A DNA stretch of 64,000 nucleotides from Streptomyces qinzhouensis (GCF_007856155.1 NZ_CP042266.1:6572001-6636000); one strand, 5' to 3'. Shown: positions 27,762-36,947, counted from the first letter of the stretch. Notes: a model not told the origin generated them from the sequence alone. Numbers and translations: made by a program.

Positions 27762-27899
27762 GGGCCGGGCCGCCCCGGCCCCGGGGACGCGGCCGACAGC
27801 CACCCCCGTCGGCCGCCGCCCCGACCCCCACCGGACAACACCCGCAACACCCGCAACACCCAGCGCCCCGGCACCAGGAACGACGCAAGGAGGCAGCCC

Positions 27900-29132
27900 G
27901 TGCCGCAGGAATCCGCCCCGCACTCGAAGGCATCCCCCTCGACCGACCCCCTCGCGACCGATTCCCCCGCGCCCGGAGACGTGCCCGGAGCCGCGCCCGG
28001 AGCCGTGCCCGGTGAGGCGAGTGGCGACGCGCGCACCGGGGTCTGGTTCGTCGGCGCGCGCGGCTCCGTCGCCACGACCGCCGTCGCGGGCTGCGCGGCC
28101 ATCGCCGCCGGGCTGCACCCGCCGACCGGCATGGTCACCGAGACCCCGCCGTTCGCCGTCGCCGGACTGCCCGCCCCGGCATCCCTGGTCTTCGGGGGCC
28201 ATGACATCGCCTGCGTACCGCTGCCCAAACGGGCCGAGGAGCTGACCACGGCCGGAGTGCTCCCGCCGGGTCTGGCCCGCGCGGTCCTGGCCGACCTGAC
28301 CGCCGCCGATACGGAGATCCGCCCCGGCGGCCCCCAGCCCGGTGACACCCGCGGCGACGAGGAACTCATCACCGCCTTCGCCGCCGACATCGTTGCCTTC
28401 CGCGAACGGCACCGGCTCGCCCGGGTCGTCGTCGTCAATGTCTCCTCCACCGAGCCGGTGCCCACCCCCGGGGCCGCCCGGCTCGCCCCGAGCTCCCTCT
28501 ACGCGAGCGCCGCGATCCGCGCCGGCTGCCCCTTCGTGAACTTCACCCCCTCCACCGGGCTGCGCACGCCCGGACTCCTGGCGGCCGTCGCGGCCCGTGG
28601 GCTTCCCCACGCGGGCCGCGACGGCAAAACCGGTCAGACGCTGCTGCGTTCCGTGCTGGCCCCGATGTTCGTCCAGCGCGCCCTGACCGTACGGGCGTGG
28701 TCGGGGACGAACCTGCTGGGCGGCGGGGACGGGGCGGCGCTGGCCGATCCGGCCGCCGCCGCCGCGAAGAACGCGGGCAAGGAGCGCGTCCTGGCCGATG
28801 TCCTCGGTACGGCACCCGAGGGCGAGGTGCACATCGACGACGTGCCCGCGCTCGGCGACTGGAAGACCGCCTGGGACCACATCGCCTTCGACGGTTTCCT
28901 CGGCTCCCGGATGATCCTCCAGACGATCTGGCAGGGCTGTGATTCGGCGCTCGCCGCACCGCTGGTGCTGGACCTCGCCCGGCTGGTGGCCCGCGCCCAT
29001 GAGCGCGGCCTCTCGGGGCCCCTGCCCCAGCTCGGCTTCTACTTCAAGGACCCGGACGGCGGCTCCTCCGCGCTGGCCGAGCAGTTCACCGAGCTGCTGT
29101 CCTTCGCGGACACGCTGCGGGACGCGCGATGA
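27900..29132 (+). CDS. Inositol-3-phosphate synthase-like protein, first gene of the ebo-like operon
   Basis: 410 residues from a GTG at 27900 with AAGGAGG upstream. After a disordered N-terminal stretch of about 45 residues comes a Rossmann start (GVWFVGARGSVATTAVAG), then VVVNVSSTEP, CPFVNFTPSTGLRTP, GRDGKTGQTLLRSVLAPMF, and WDHIAFDGFLGSRMILQ, the layout of myo-inositol-1-phosphate synthases. Canonical enzymes convert glucose-6-phosphate to inositol-3-phosphate with NAD+. This copy is in a different setting, at the head of an ebo-like gene set, so its substrate may differ. Its stop overlaps the next start by four bases. Confidence 0.88.
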   Translation: MPQESAPHSKASPSTDPLATDSPAPGDVPGAAPGAVPGEASGDARTGVWFVGARGSVATTAVAGCAAIAAGLHPPTGMVTETPPFAVAGLPAPASLVFGGHDIACVPLPKRAEELTTAGVLPPGLARAVLADLTAADTEIRPGGPQPGDTRGDEELITAFAADIVAFRERHRLARVVVVNVSSTEPVPTPGAARLAPSSLYASAAIRAGCPFVNFTPSTGLRTPGLLAAVAARGLPHAGRDGKTGQTLLRSVLAPMFVQRALTVRAWSGTNLLGGGDGAALADPAAAAAKNAGKERVLADVLGTAPEGEVHIDDVPALGDWKTAWDHIAFDGFLGSRMILQTIWQGCDSALAAPLVLDLARLVARAHERGLSGPLPQLGFYFKDPDGGSSALAEQFTELLSFADTLRDAR

Positions 29133-30343
29133 CCCCGGTGACCCTGCTGGGCCGGGCCGCGGAACCGGCCGGCGGGCCGGGCCGGGCGGGCGCGACCGTA
29201 CGCCGCGGTGTGGGGGCCGGACTCCGGCGGCTGTTCGCCGCCGCGCCGGACCGGTCCGGAACCCCGGCGGCGCCCACCGCGCGCATGGACGTAGGTCCCC
29301 GGCGCCCGGGACCCGGCAGCGGTACCCCCCAGGAACCCGGCCGCCCGGCGGCCGGTGGCCCCGTCCCGGGGGCGCGGTCGGCGCGCTCCCGGGGCAGTCG
29401 GCCGACCGCCGGAGCGCGGCTGGGCGCCTGGGCGGAGTTGCTGCGGATCTCCGCCGTCCTCTCCGTCCCCGGCGACGCCCTCGCGGGTGCGGCCGCCCGC
29501 GGCCGGCGCCCCGACCGCGGCACTCTGCTCGCCGTCGGTGCCTCGGTCTGTCTGTACGAGGCGGGGATGGCGCTCAACGACTGGGCGGACCGGGACGAGG
29601 ACGCCGCCGAACGCCCGCACCGCCCGATCCCCTCCGGCCGGATCACGCCCGCCGCCGCGCTGACGGCGGCCACCGCCCTCACCGCGACCGGACTGGCCGT
29701 CGCCGCCCGCGCGGGCCGCCCGGCGCTCGCGGTGGCCGTGCCCCTCGCGGCCACGGTGTGGGCGTACGACCTGGGTCTGAAGCACACCCGCCTGGGCCCC
29801 GCGGCGATGGCGACGGCCCGCGCGCTTGACCTCCTGATGGGCGCCACCGCCACCGCCACCGCCACCGCCAAGGCCTCAGCCTCGGCCTCGCCCCCGGCGA
29901 CAGCCACAGCCACGGCCACAGCGCCCGCCCCGCACCCCCCGGCCCCGGTACTGCGCGCCGCCGCCGTACTCGGAGCCCATACGTACGCCGTCACCGCCGT
30001 ATCCCGGCACGAGGTCCACGGCGGCTCCACCCGCGCCCCGCTCGGCGCGCTCGCCCTCGTCGCGACCGTCGGCGCGGCGGCCGTACGGGACGGCCGGGCC
30101 CTCACGACCGCGCTGGGCGCGGCGTACACCCGTACCGCCGCCGTCCCCTTCGCCCACGCCGCGCTCAACCCGTCCCCACCGCTCACCGAACGCGCCGTCG
30201 GCGGCGGCATCCGGGCCGTCATCCCGCTCCAGGCACTGATCGCCGCCCGGTCCGGGCACCCCGCAGGAGCGGTGACCGGCCTCGCGCTCATGGCCCTGGT
30301 CCCGCTCGCCCGGTCCCTCGCCCGGAAGGTGAGCCCGACATGA
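29129..30343 (+). CDS. UbiA-type prenyltransferase, EboC-like
   Basis: 404 residues. The first 95 or so are a low-complexity Gly/Pro/Arg extension. The membrane core starts at LGAWAELLRISAVLSVPGD and contains the prenyl-diphosphate motif NDWADRDEDAAERPHRPIPSGR (NDxxDxxxD and the RPxxxG turn), with several hydrophobic helices after it. A second Asp motif is weak. Residues about 238-265 are a Thr/Ala repeat loop encoded by gccacc repeats. Members are found in ebo clusters and are expected to attach a prenyl group to, or move, a metabolite at the membrane. Start ATG overlaps the preceding stop (ATGA). Confidence 0.85.
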   Translation: MTPVTLLGRAAEPAGGPGRAGATVRRGVGAGLRRLFAAAPDRSGTPAAPTARMDVGPRRPGPGSGTPQEPGRPAAGGPVPGARSARSRGSRPTAGARLGAWAELLRISAVLSVPGDALAGAAARGRRPDRGTLLAVGASVCLYEAGMALNDWADRDEDAAERPHRPIPSGRITPAAALTAATALTATGLAVAARAGRPALAVAVPLAATVWAYDLGLKHTRLGPAAMATARALDLLMGATATATATAKASASASPPATATATATAPAPHPPAPVLRAAAVLGAHTYAVTAVSRHEVHGGSTRAPLGALALVATVGAAAVRDGRALTTALGAAYTRTAAVPFAHAALNPSPPLTERAVGGGIRAVIPLQALIAARSGHPAGAVTGLALMALVPLARSLARKVSPT

Positions 30344-30410
30344 CACCCGCCCCCATCCGCGGAGCGACGACGCGAACCGCCCCCGCCCCCGTACGGAAGG
30401 CAAGCCCCGC

Positions 30411-31268
30411 ATGACCCGGCTGAACCTCGGATACGGCACCAACGGGCTGACCGACCTCCGGCTCCCGGACGCCCTGGCGCTCCTCGCCGACCTCGGCTAC
30501 GACGGCGTCGGGCTGACGCTCGACCATATGCACCTCGACCCGCTCGGCCCCGAGCTCGCCGCCAGGACCAAGGAGACCGCCGTACTCCTCGGGCGCCACG
30601 GGCTCTCCGTCGCCGTGGAGACCGGCGGGCGGTACGTTCTCGACCCGCGCCGCAAGCACGGCCCTTCGCTCGTCGACCCCGAGCCCGAGGGCCGGGCCGC
30701 CCGCACGGACCTCCTGGTCACCGCCGTACGGATCGCCGCCGACCTCGGGGCGACCGCCGTGCACTGCTTCAGCGGCAACACCCCGCCCGGCACGGACCCC
30801 GCCACCGCCTGGCGACGGCTCGCCGACTCCCTCACCCCCGTCCTGGCCGCCGCCGAAGCCGCGGGCGTCCCGCTCGCCGTCGAGCCCGAGCCGGGCCATC
30901 TGCTCGCCACCCTGGACGACTTCCACCACCTCAGGGCCCTGCTCGGCGATCCGGAGCCGCTCGGGCTCACCCTGGACATCGGGCACTGCCAGTGTCTGGA
31001 GGAGCGGACCCCGGCCGCCTGCGTACGGGACGCGGGGCCATGGCTCCGCCATGTACAGATCGAGGACATGCGCCGCGGGGTGCACGATCATCTGCCGTTC
31101 GGCGAGGGCGAGATCGACTTCCCGCCCGTACTCGAAGCCCTCGCCGCCACCGGCTACCAGGGCCTGACGGTCGTCGAACTGCCCCGCCACTCCCACGCCG
31201 GCCCCGAACTGGCCCGGTCGTCCATGGAGTTCCTCCGGCCGTGGAGCGGGAAGGCGGAAGCATGCTGA
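30411..31268 (+). CDS. Sugar phosphate isomerase/epimerase (xylose-isomerase-like TIM barrel)
   Basis: 285 residues; GGAAGG lies upstream of the ATG. Opening NLGYGTNGLTDLRLPDALALLADLGYDGVGLTLD, with metal ligands in VEPEPGH, LTLDIGHCQC, HVQIEDM and VVELPRHSH. This group of barrels occurs in ebo clusters. Substrate unknown; probably a sugar or cyclitol given the inositol-phosphate-synthase-like neighbour. Its last seven bases overlap the start of the EboA gene, so the two are translationally coupled. Confidence 0.88.
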   Translation: MTRLNLGYGTNGLTDLRLPDALALLADLGYDGVGLTLDHMHLDPLGPELAARTKETAVLLGRHGLSVAVETGGRYVLDPRRKHGPSLVDPEPEGRAARTDLLVTAVRIAADLGATAVHCFSGNTPPGTDPATAWRRLADSLTPVLAAAEAAGVPLAVEPEPGHLLATLDDFHHLRALLGDPEPLGLTLDIGHCQCLEERTPAACVRDAGPWLRHVQIEDMRRGVHDHLPFGEGEIDFPPVLEALAATGYQGLTVVELPRHSHAGPELARSSMEFLRPWSGKAEAC

Positions 31269-32017
31269 GCGCCCATCAGGAACACCAGGCCGCGCTCGAA
31301 GCCGTGCTCGAAGCCGCCCGGGACGAAACCGCCCGCACCTGGCTGACGAGCGCACTCGCCCGGGCCCGGTCCGCCGCGGCGGAACCGTCCCGGCCCCCCA
31401 CCGCCGCGCCCGACCACGCGCCCCCGGCCGCGACCCGCCCCGGCACATCCGCCGCGCCCGACCACGCGCCCCCGACCCCCGCCGCACCCCCCGGCCCCCG
31501 CCGGGGTCCCGCCCCCTGGGAGCCCGACTTCGCCGCCGCCGGCCGACACCTCGGCGCCGAACACGCCGACTCCGGCCGCGTCCTGCTCCTCGTCGCGGCG
31601 GCGGCCGATGTCACCACCCTCACCCGGCTCTACCACCGCGGCACCGCCGACGAGCGGCGCGCCGTCCTCCTCGCCCTGCCCCGCCTCGAAACCCCGGCGT
31701 CCGCCGCCGCCCTGCCGCTCGTCGAGGACGCCCTGCGCACCAACGACACCCGGCTGGTCGCCGCCGCCCTCGGCCCCTACGCCGCCGCGCACCTCACCCC
31801 GCACGCCTGGCGCCACGCCGTACTGAAGTGCCTGTTCACCGGCGTACCGCTGGCCGCCGTCGACGGACTGGACCGCCGCGCCCGCGGCGACGCCGAACTG
31901 GCCAGGATGCTCACCGACTACGCCGCCGAGCGGACCGCCGCGGGCCGCCCCGTACCCCCCGATCTGACGCACGCCCTCGCCCTCACCGGCGTCGCCGTGC
32001 CGTCGAAGGAGGTCTGA
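31262..32017 (+). CDS. eboA: EboA domain-containing protein
   Basis: 251 residues from the ATG at 31262, inside the end of the preceding gene. A helical N-terminus (QAALEAVLEAARDETARTWLTSALARA) is followed by a Pro/Ala-rich insert of about 45 residues with a repeated PDHAPP, then the EboA-type region WEPDFAAAGRHLG, TRLYHRGTADERRAVLLALPRLE, LVEDALRTNDTRLVAAALGPYAAAHLTPHAWRH, KCLFTGVPLAAVDGLDRRA. EboA has no known catalytic activity; in cyanobacteria the ebo genes are needed for moving a metabolite precursor to the periplasm. The family call rests on the conserved NDTR/WRHAVLKCLF segment and on the flanking genes. Confidence 0.88.
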   Translation: MLSAHQEHQAALEAVLEAARDETARTWLTSALARARSAAAEPSRPPTAAPDHAPPAATRPGTSAAPDHAPPTPAAPPGPRRGPAPWEPDFAAAGRHLGAEHADSGRVLLLVAAAADVTTLTRLYHRGTADERRAVLLALPRLETPASAAALPLVEDALRTNDTRLVAAALGPYAAAHLTPHAWRHAVLKCLFTGVPLAAVDGLDRRARGDAELARMLTDYAAERTAAGRPVPPDLTHALALTGVAVPSKEV

Positions 32018-32021
32018 CCGC

Positions 32022-32870
32022 ATGCGTATCTTCGACCCCCACATCCATATGACCTCCCGCACCACTGACGACTACGAGGCGATGTACGAGGCCGGGGTCC
32101 GCGCCCTCGTCGAGCCCGCGTTCTGGCTGGGCCAGCCGCGCACCTCGCCCGACAGCTTCTACGACTACTTCGACGCGCTGCTCGGCTGGGAGCCGTACCG
32201 CGCCGCCCAGTACGGCATCGCCCACCACTGCACGATCGCCCTCAACCCCAAAGAGGCCAACGACCCCCGCTGCACCCCCGTCCTCGACGAACTGCCGCGC
32301 TATCTCGCCAAGGACGGCGTCGTCGCCGTCGGCGAGATCGGCTACGACGCGATGACCCCCGCCGAGGACACCGCGCTCGCCGCCCAGCTCCAGCTCGCCG
32401 CCGAGCACGGACTGCCCGCCCTGGTCCACACCCCGCACCGGGACAAACTCACCGGGCTGCGCCGGACGATCGACGTCGTCCGCGAATCGGCGCTGCCGCC
32501 CGGCCGGGTCCTGCTCGACCACCTCAACGAGACCACCGTGGAGACCGCGCTGGACAGCGGCTGCTGGCTGGGGTTCTCGGTCTATCCGGACACCAAGATG
32601 GACGAGGACCGGATGGTCGCCATCCTCACCACGTACGGAACGGACCGGATGCTGGTCAACTCCGCCGCCGACTGGGGCAAGAGCGACCCGCTCAAGACCC
32701 GGCGGGTGGGGGAGGCGATGCTCGCCGCCGGATTCTCCGCCGCCGATGTCGACCAGGTGCTGTGGCGCAACCCCGTCGCCTTCTACGGGCTCAGCGGCCG
32801 GCTCCGCCTCAACGCTCCGGTGCCCGCCGCCCTGCACGAGGGCAACTCCGTCCTGCGCGGCGGGGAATAG
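32022..32870 (+). CDS. TatD-family metal-dependent hydrolase (EboB-like)
   Basis: 282 residues with AAGGAGG upstream and only four bases after the EboA stop. The opening FDPHIHMTSRT holds the metal-binding HxH motif; EIGYDAMTP, LPALVHTPHRDK and LLDHLNETT give further TatD/amidohydrolase ligands, and NSAADWGKSDPLKTRR a late Asp. TatD-like proteins in ebo clusters are called EboB; the substrate is unknown. Confidence 0.88.
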   Translation: MRIFDPHIHMTSRTTDDYEAMYEAGVRALVEPAFWLGQPRTSPDSFYDYFDALLGWEPYRAAQYGIAHHCTIALNPKEANDPRCTPVLDELPRYLAKDGVVAVGEIGYDAMTPAEDTALAAQLQLAAEHGLPALVHTPHRDKLTGLRRTIDVVRESALPPGRVLLDHLNETTVETALDSGCWLGFSVYPDTKMDEDRMVAILTTYGTDRMLVNSAADWGKSDPLKTRRVGEAMLAAGFSAADVDQVLWRNPVAFYGLSGRLRLNAPVPAALHEGNSVLRGGE

Positions 32871-32888
32871 GGAAAGGGGCCGACGACC

Positions 32889-34061
32889 GTGCGCTTCCGC
32901 CATCCCGACGGCTCCACCGTCCACCTCTCCTACTGCACCAACGTCCACCCCGCCGAAACCCTCGACGGTGTCGTCGCCCAGCTGCGGGACCACTGCGAAC
33001 CGGTCCGCCGGCGCCTCGGCCGGGACCGGCTCGGCATCGGCCTCTGGCTCGCCAGGGACGCCGCCCGCGCCCTGATCACCGACCCCGCCGCCCTGCGCGG
33101 GCTGCGCACGGAGCTGGACCGGCGGGGCCTGGAGGTCGTCACCCTCAACGGCTTCCCCTACGAGGGCTTCGGCGCCGAGGAGGTCAAATACCGCGTCTAC
33201 CGGCCCGACTGGACCGACCCCGAACGCCTCGCCCACACCACCGACCTCGCCCGGCTCCTCGCCGCGCTGCTGCCCGACGATGTCACCGACGGCACGATCT
33301 CCACCCTGCCCCTCGCCTGGCGGACCGGCTTCGACACCGCCGCCGCCGAGACCGCCCACCAGGCCCTCCGCACCCTCGCCGAACGGCTCGACGCGCTGGA
33401 AGAGCTGACCGGCAAGTCGATCCGGATCGCCCTCGAACCCGAGCCGGGCTGCACCGTGGAGACCACCGCCGACGCCATCACCCCCCTCGCGGCGATCGGC
33501 TCCCCGCGGATCGGCATCTGTGTGGACACATGCCACCTCGCGACGTCCTTCGAGGATCCGGCGACCGCGTTCGCCGCGCTCACCGCCGCCGGGATCACCG
33601 TCCCCAAAGCCCAGCTCTCCGCCGCCCTGCACGCCGAGTCCCCCCACCTTCCGGGGGTACGGGAGGCACTGGCCGCCTTCGCCGAGCCCCGCTTCCTCCA
33701 CCAGACCCGCACCCGCACCGCCGACGGACTGCTGCACGGCACGGACGACCTCGACGAGGCCGTACGGCCCGGCGGCCCGCTCCCCGACGAAGGACCCTGG
33801 CGCTCCCACTTCCACGTCCCCCTGCACAGCCCGCCCGCACCCCCGCTCACCTCCACCCTCCCGGTCCTGCGCGAGGCACTCGTCCACCTCGTGGGCGCCG
33901 AGCCGCTCACCCGCCATCTGGAGGTGGAGACGTACACCTGGCAGGCGCTCCCGGCCGAACTGCGCCCCCGCAGCCGTACCCAGCTCGCCGAAGGCATCGC
34001 CGCCGAACTCGTCCTCGCCCGCGATCTCCTCACCGACCTCGGACTGAAGGAGCTGCCATGA
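32889..34061 (+). CDS. eboE: Metabolite traffic protein EboE
   Basis: 390 residues from a GTG at 32889. A TIM-barrel protein of the xylose-isomerase-like fold with the features of EboE: HLSYCTNVHPAETLDGV at the start, ITLNGFPYEGF-like VVTLNGFPYEGF, KYRVYRPDW, TISTLPLAWR, IALEPEPGCTVET, ICVDTCHLATSFED and HFHVPLHS. EboE is one of the proteins of the ebo set linked to export of a precursor in scytonemin-producing cyanobacteria. The stop overlaps the next start by four bases (ATGA). Confidence 0.9.
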   Translation: MRFRHPDGSTVHLSYCTNVHPAETLDGVVAQLRDHCEPVRRRLGRDRLGIGLWLARDAARALITDPAALRGLRTELDRRGLEVVTLNGFPYEGFGAEEVKYRVYRPDWTDPERLAHTTDLARLLAALLPDDVTDGTISTLPLAWRTGFDTAAAETAHQALRTLAERLDALEELTGKSIRIALEPEPGCTVETTADAITPLAAIGSPRIGICVDTCHLATSFEDPATAFAALTAAGITVPKAQLSAALHAESPHLPGVREALAAFAEPRFLHQTRTRTADGLLHGTDDLDEAVRPGGPLPDEGPWRSHFHVPLHSPPAPPLTSTLPVLREALVHLVGAEPLTRHLEVETYTWQALPAELRPRSRTQLAEGIAAELVLARDLLTDLGLKELP

Positions 34062-35473
34062 CCGGCGCACACCCGACCCCGCTCCTCGTCCTGGACGTCG
34101 TCGGCCTCACCCCCCGCCTCCTCGACCACATGCCGCAGCTGCGCACACTGGCCGAGAACGGCTCCCGGGCACCCCTGTCGACGGTCCTGCCCGCCGTCAC
34201 CTGCGCCGCCCAGTCCACCTTCCTCACCGGCGCGCTCCCCGCCGAACACGGCATCGTCGGCAACGGCTGGTACTTCCGCGAACTGGGCGACGTCCTGCTC
34301 TGGCGCCAGCACAACGGGCTGGTGGCCGGGGACAAGCTCTGGGACGCGGCCCGCCGCGCCCACCCCGGCTACACCGTCGCCAATATCTGCTGGTGGTACG
34401 CGATGGGCGCCGACACCGACTTCACGGTCACCCCGCGCCCGGTCTACTACGCGGACGGCCGCAAGGAACCCGACTGCTACACCCGCCCCCCGGACCTCCA
34501 CTCCGAGCTGACCGCCGAGCTCGGCACCTTCCCCCTCTTCCACTTCTGGGGCCCCGGCGCCGATCTGGTCTCCAGCAAGTGGATCATCGACGCCACCCGG
34601 CACATCATGGCCACCCGCCGCCCCGATCTCACCCTGGCCTACCTGCCGCACCTCGACTACGACCTCCAGCGGTACGGCCCCGACGACCCCCGCTCCCACC
34701 GTGCCGCCGCCGAACTGGACACGGCGATGGCCCCTCTCCTCGCCGACGCCCGCCGCGAGGGCCGGACCGTGGTCGCGCTCTCCGAGTACGGCATCACCCG
34801 GGTCTCCCGTCCCGTCGACATCAACCGCGCCCTGCGCCGGGCCGGACTCCTGGAGGTCCACACCCAGGACGGTATGGAGTACCTCGATCCGATGGCCTCC
34901 CGCGCCTTCGCCGTCGCGGACCACCAGATCGCGCACATCTATGTGAAGCGTCCCGAAGACCTTCCGGCGGTACGGGAGGCCCTGACCGGCCTCGCCGGGC
35001 TGGAACGGCTCCTCGACGACGAGGGCAAGAAGGAACACGGCCTGGACCACCCCCGCTCCGGGGAGCTGGTGGCGGTGGCCGAGCCGGATGCCTGGTTCAC
35101 GTACTACTACTGGCTGGACGACGCCCGCGCCCCCGACTTCGCGCAGCTCGTCGAGATCCACCGCAAGCCGGGCTACGACCCGGTCGAGCTGTTCATGGAC
35201 CCGCACGACCCGTATGTCCGCCTCCGGGCGGCGGGCGCGCTGGCCCGCAAGAAGCTCGGCATGCGCTACCGGATGGCGGTCGTCCCGCTCGACCCGTCCC
35301 CGATCCGCGGCAGCCACGGCCGCCTCCCCGCGAGCGACGACGAAGGTCCGCTCCTGCTGTGCTCCACCCCCCGCGCCGTCGAGGGCCGCATCGCGGCCAC
35401 CGATGTGAAGTCCCTGCTGCTGCGGCTCGCCGGCCTGCCCGCCGACGACCGCGCCCGCCCGGAAAGCGAGTAA
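34058..35473 (+). CDS. Nucleotide pyrophosphatase/phosphodiesterase (alkaline phosphatase superfamily)
   Basis: 471 residues. The start ATG overlaps the EboE stop. LLVLDVVGLTPRLLDHMPQL gives the first metal Asp, and AVTCAAQSTFLTG holds the Thr nucleophile of type I phosphodiesterases; GIVGNGWYFRE, YLPHLDYDLQRYGPDD, FAVADHQIAHIYV and late DHPRSGELV complete the metal site. In ebo clusters this position is held by an alkaline-phosphatase-superfamily enzyme. There is no signal peptide, so it acts in the cytosol on an unknown phosphodiester or pyrophosphate. Confidence 0.9.
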   Translation: MTGAHPTPLLVLDVVGLTPRLLDHMPQLRTLAENGSRAPLSTVLPAVTCAAQSTFLTGALPAEHGIVGNGWYFRELGDVLLWRQHNGLVAGDKLWDAARRAHPGYTVANICWWYAMGADTDFTVTPRPVYYADGRKEPDCYTRPPDLHSELTAELGTFPLFHFWGPGADLVSSKWIIDATRHIMATRRPDLTLAYLPHLDYDLQRYGPDDPRSHRAAAELDTAMAPLLADARREGRTVVALSEYGITRVSRPVDINRALRRAGLLEVHTQDGMEYLDPMASRAFAVADHQIAHIYVKRPEDLPAVREALTGLAGLERLLDDEGKKEHGLDHPRSGELVAVAEPDAWFTYYYWLDDARAPDFAQLVEIHRKPGYDPVELFMDPHDPYVRLRAAGALARKKLGMRYRMAVVPLDPSPIRGSHGRLPASDDEGPLLLCSTPRAVEGRIAATDVKSLLLRLAGLPADDRARPESE

Positions 35474-35475
35474 CC

Positions 35476-36636
35476 GTGTCCCTCTTCTCCTCCTCCCCCT
35501 CTTCCGACGAGTCCCTGCGCCGCGCCCTCGGCGTCGAGCGCCGCCGCTTCCTGTCGACCTGTACGGCGGTGGGCGCCGCCGCGATAGCCGCCCCCGTCTT
35601 CGGCGCGTCCCCCGCCCTGGCCCACGGCCGCGGCCGGGACGACGACCACGACCACGACCGGAAGGCCCTGATCCCGTCCCACAAGCGGGGCCTGATCCTC
35701 TACACCGTCCGGGACGCCATCGGCCGCGACCCCGGCGCGAGCGATCTGCCCTCCGGTTTCCGCGAGGTCTTCCGTACGCTCTCCCGCTACGGCTACCGCC
35801 AGGTCGAGTTCGCGGGCTACGGCCAGCACGCCAACGCCCCCGGCGGCGGCAGTCTGGACACTGTGGCCGGAGCGCGGCTGCTCCGCTCCTGGCTGGACGA
35901 CTACGGCCTGCGGGCGCAGGGCAGCCATGGCTTCATCCCCTCCTCGTGGCCGCTGAGCACCCCCGACCTGGACCGTTTCAAGCACGCCCTGGAGGTCGCG
36001 AACATCCTCGGCATGGACCATATGGGCACCGGCGGCGACCCGACCTGGGGTTCCACGAAGGCGGAGTGGGACACGGCGGCCGAGAAGTGGAACGCCATGG
36101 GCGCGATCGCCCGCCGCGCGGGCATCAAGCTCTACACCCACAACCACGACACCGCCTACGACTTCCTCCTCGACGGCGGCCCCCTGGACGCCCAGGGCCG
36201 GCCGACCCGCAGCTCCGGCGTCCGCAAGCTGGAGTACTTCCTGAAGCGCACGGACCCGAAGAACGTCTGGCTGGAGCTGGACGTGTTCTGGGCCCATGTC
36301 GCCCGGTACAAGTTCCACACCTACACGGCCCACGACGGCACCCCGGTCCGCAGCCTCTTCGACCCGGCCCGTCTGGTCGCCCGCAACAGCAAGCGTTACC
36401 CGCTGTTCCACGCCAAGGACGGAGTGGTGAACACCAACAGCGGCCTCGGTTACGACATGGTCCCCTTCGGTACGGGCGATATCGACTACCGCGCCTTCTT
36501 CACCCGGGTGGGCAACCGGAACTACCACAACCCGATGGTCGAACAGGACAACGCCCCGAGCGGCACATCCCCCGCCCAGTCCCTGGACTACGCCCGCACC
36601 GGCTTCGAGAACCTCGCGGCCCTCCGCCGCCGCTGA
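35476..36636 (+). CDS. Tat-exported sugar phosphate isomerase/epimerase-like protein
   Basis: 386 residues from a GTG at 35476, two bases after the previous stop. The N-terminus carries a twin-arginine signal (VERRRFLSTCTAVGAAAIAAPVFGASPALA) ending near residue 55, so the enzyme works outside the cell. A His/Asp-rich linker follows, then a TIM barrel: RGLILYTVRDAIGR, YGYRQVEFAGYG, GSHGFIPSSW, IKLYTHNHDTAY, VWLELDVFWAH, YPLFHAKDG, NPMVEQDN. The metal ligands look intact. It closes the ebo-like operon and is the only exported enzyme in it. A hairpin terminator follows 27 bases after the stop. Confidence 0.88.
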   Translation: MSLFSSSPSSDESLRRALGVERRRFLSTCTAVGAAAIAAPVFGASPALAHGRGRDDDHDHDRKALIPSHKRGLILYTVRDAIGRDPGASDLPSGFREVFRTLSRYGYRQVEFAGYGQHANAPGGGSLDTVAGARLLRSWLDDYGLRAQGSHGFIPSSWPLSTPDLDRFKHALEVANILGMDHMGTGGDPTWGSTKAEWDTAAEKWNAMGAIARRAGIKLYTHNHDTAYDFLLDGGPLDAQGRPTRSSGVRKLEYFLKRTDPKNVWLELDVFWAHVARYKFHTYTAHDGTPVRSLFDPARLVARNSKRYPLFHAKDGVVNTNSGLGYDMVPFGTGDIDYRAFFTRVGNRNYHNPMVEQDNAPSGTSPAQSLDYARTGFENLAALRRR

Positions 36637-36662
36637 TGCCCGCGTCCTTACCCCGCCCCACC

Positions 36663-36700
36663 GCGTGCGGGCGCCCGGCCCCCACCGGCCGCCCGCACGC
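36663..36700. terminator. Terminator of the ebo-like operon
   Basis: GCGTGCGGGCG and CGCCCGCACGC form a perfect 11-bp stem with a 16-base GC-rich loop, 27 bases after the last gene. Confidence 0.7.
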
Positions 36701-36859
36701 GATCACCCTCGGTGACGCCCCCCGAACACGAGGTGCCGACAGTCCCTTGCCCGGCCCCCGCACCCCACTGACCACGGGAAACGCAGTCGATGAGCACCTC
36801 AAACCCCTGGTATTGTTGTCTCTGTCGCCACGGGGGAACGCCCCGGGGTGATCACCTGA

Positions 36860-36947
36860 GTCCGGGTGGCGGAATGGCAGACGCGCTAGCTTGAGGTGCT
36901 AGTGCCCTTTAACGGGCGTGGGGGTTCAAGTCCCCCCTCGGACACCA
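36860..36947 (+). tRNA. tRNA-Leu (anticodon GAG)
   Basis: A complete cloverleaf with a long variable arm as in class II tRNAs. The acceptor arms GTCCGGG and CTCGGAC pair (one G-T), the anticodon stem CTAGC/GCTAG encloses TTGAGGT, giving anticodon GAG (reads CUC), the T arm is GGGGGTTCAAGTCCCCC, and CCA is encoded (36945-36947). Such genes are common attachment sites of integrative elements, and a broken integrase-like gene lies directly downstream. Confidence 0.97.

Noticed and set aside
23889..29000. Minus-strand open frame of 1703 codons
   Set aside because: It lies antisense to the well-supported multidomain sugar protein and MIPS-like gene; its translation is Val/Gly/Arg/Glu-rich without any domain, a usual artefact of GC-rich third positions.
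31983..34070. Minus-strand open frame of 695 codons
   Set aside because: Antisense to the TatD and EboE genes; Gly/Val/Glu-rich low-complexity translation.
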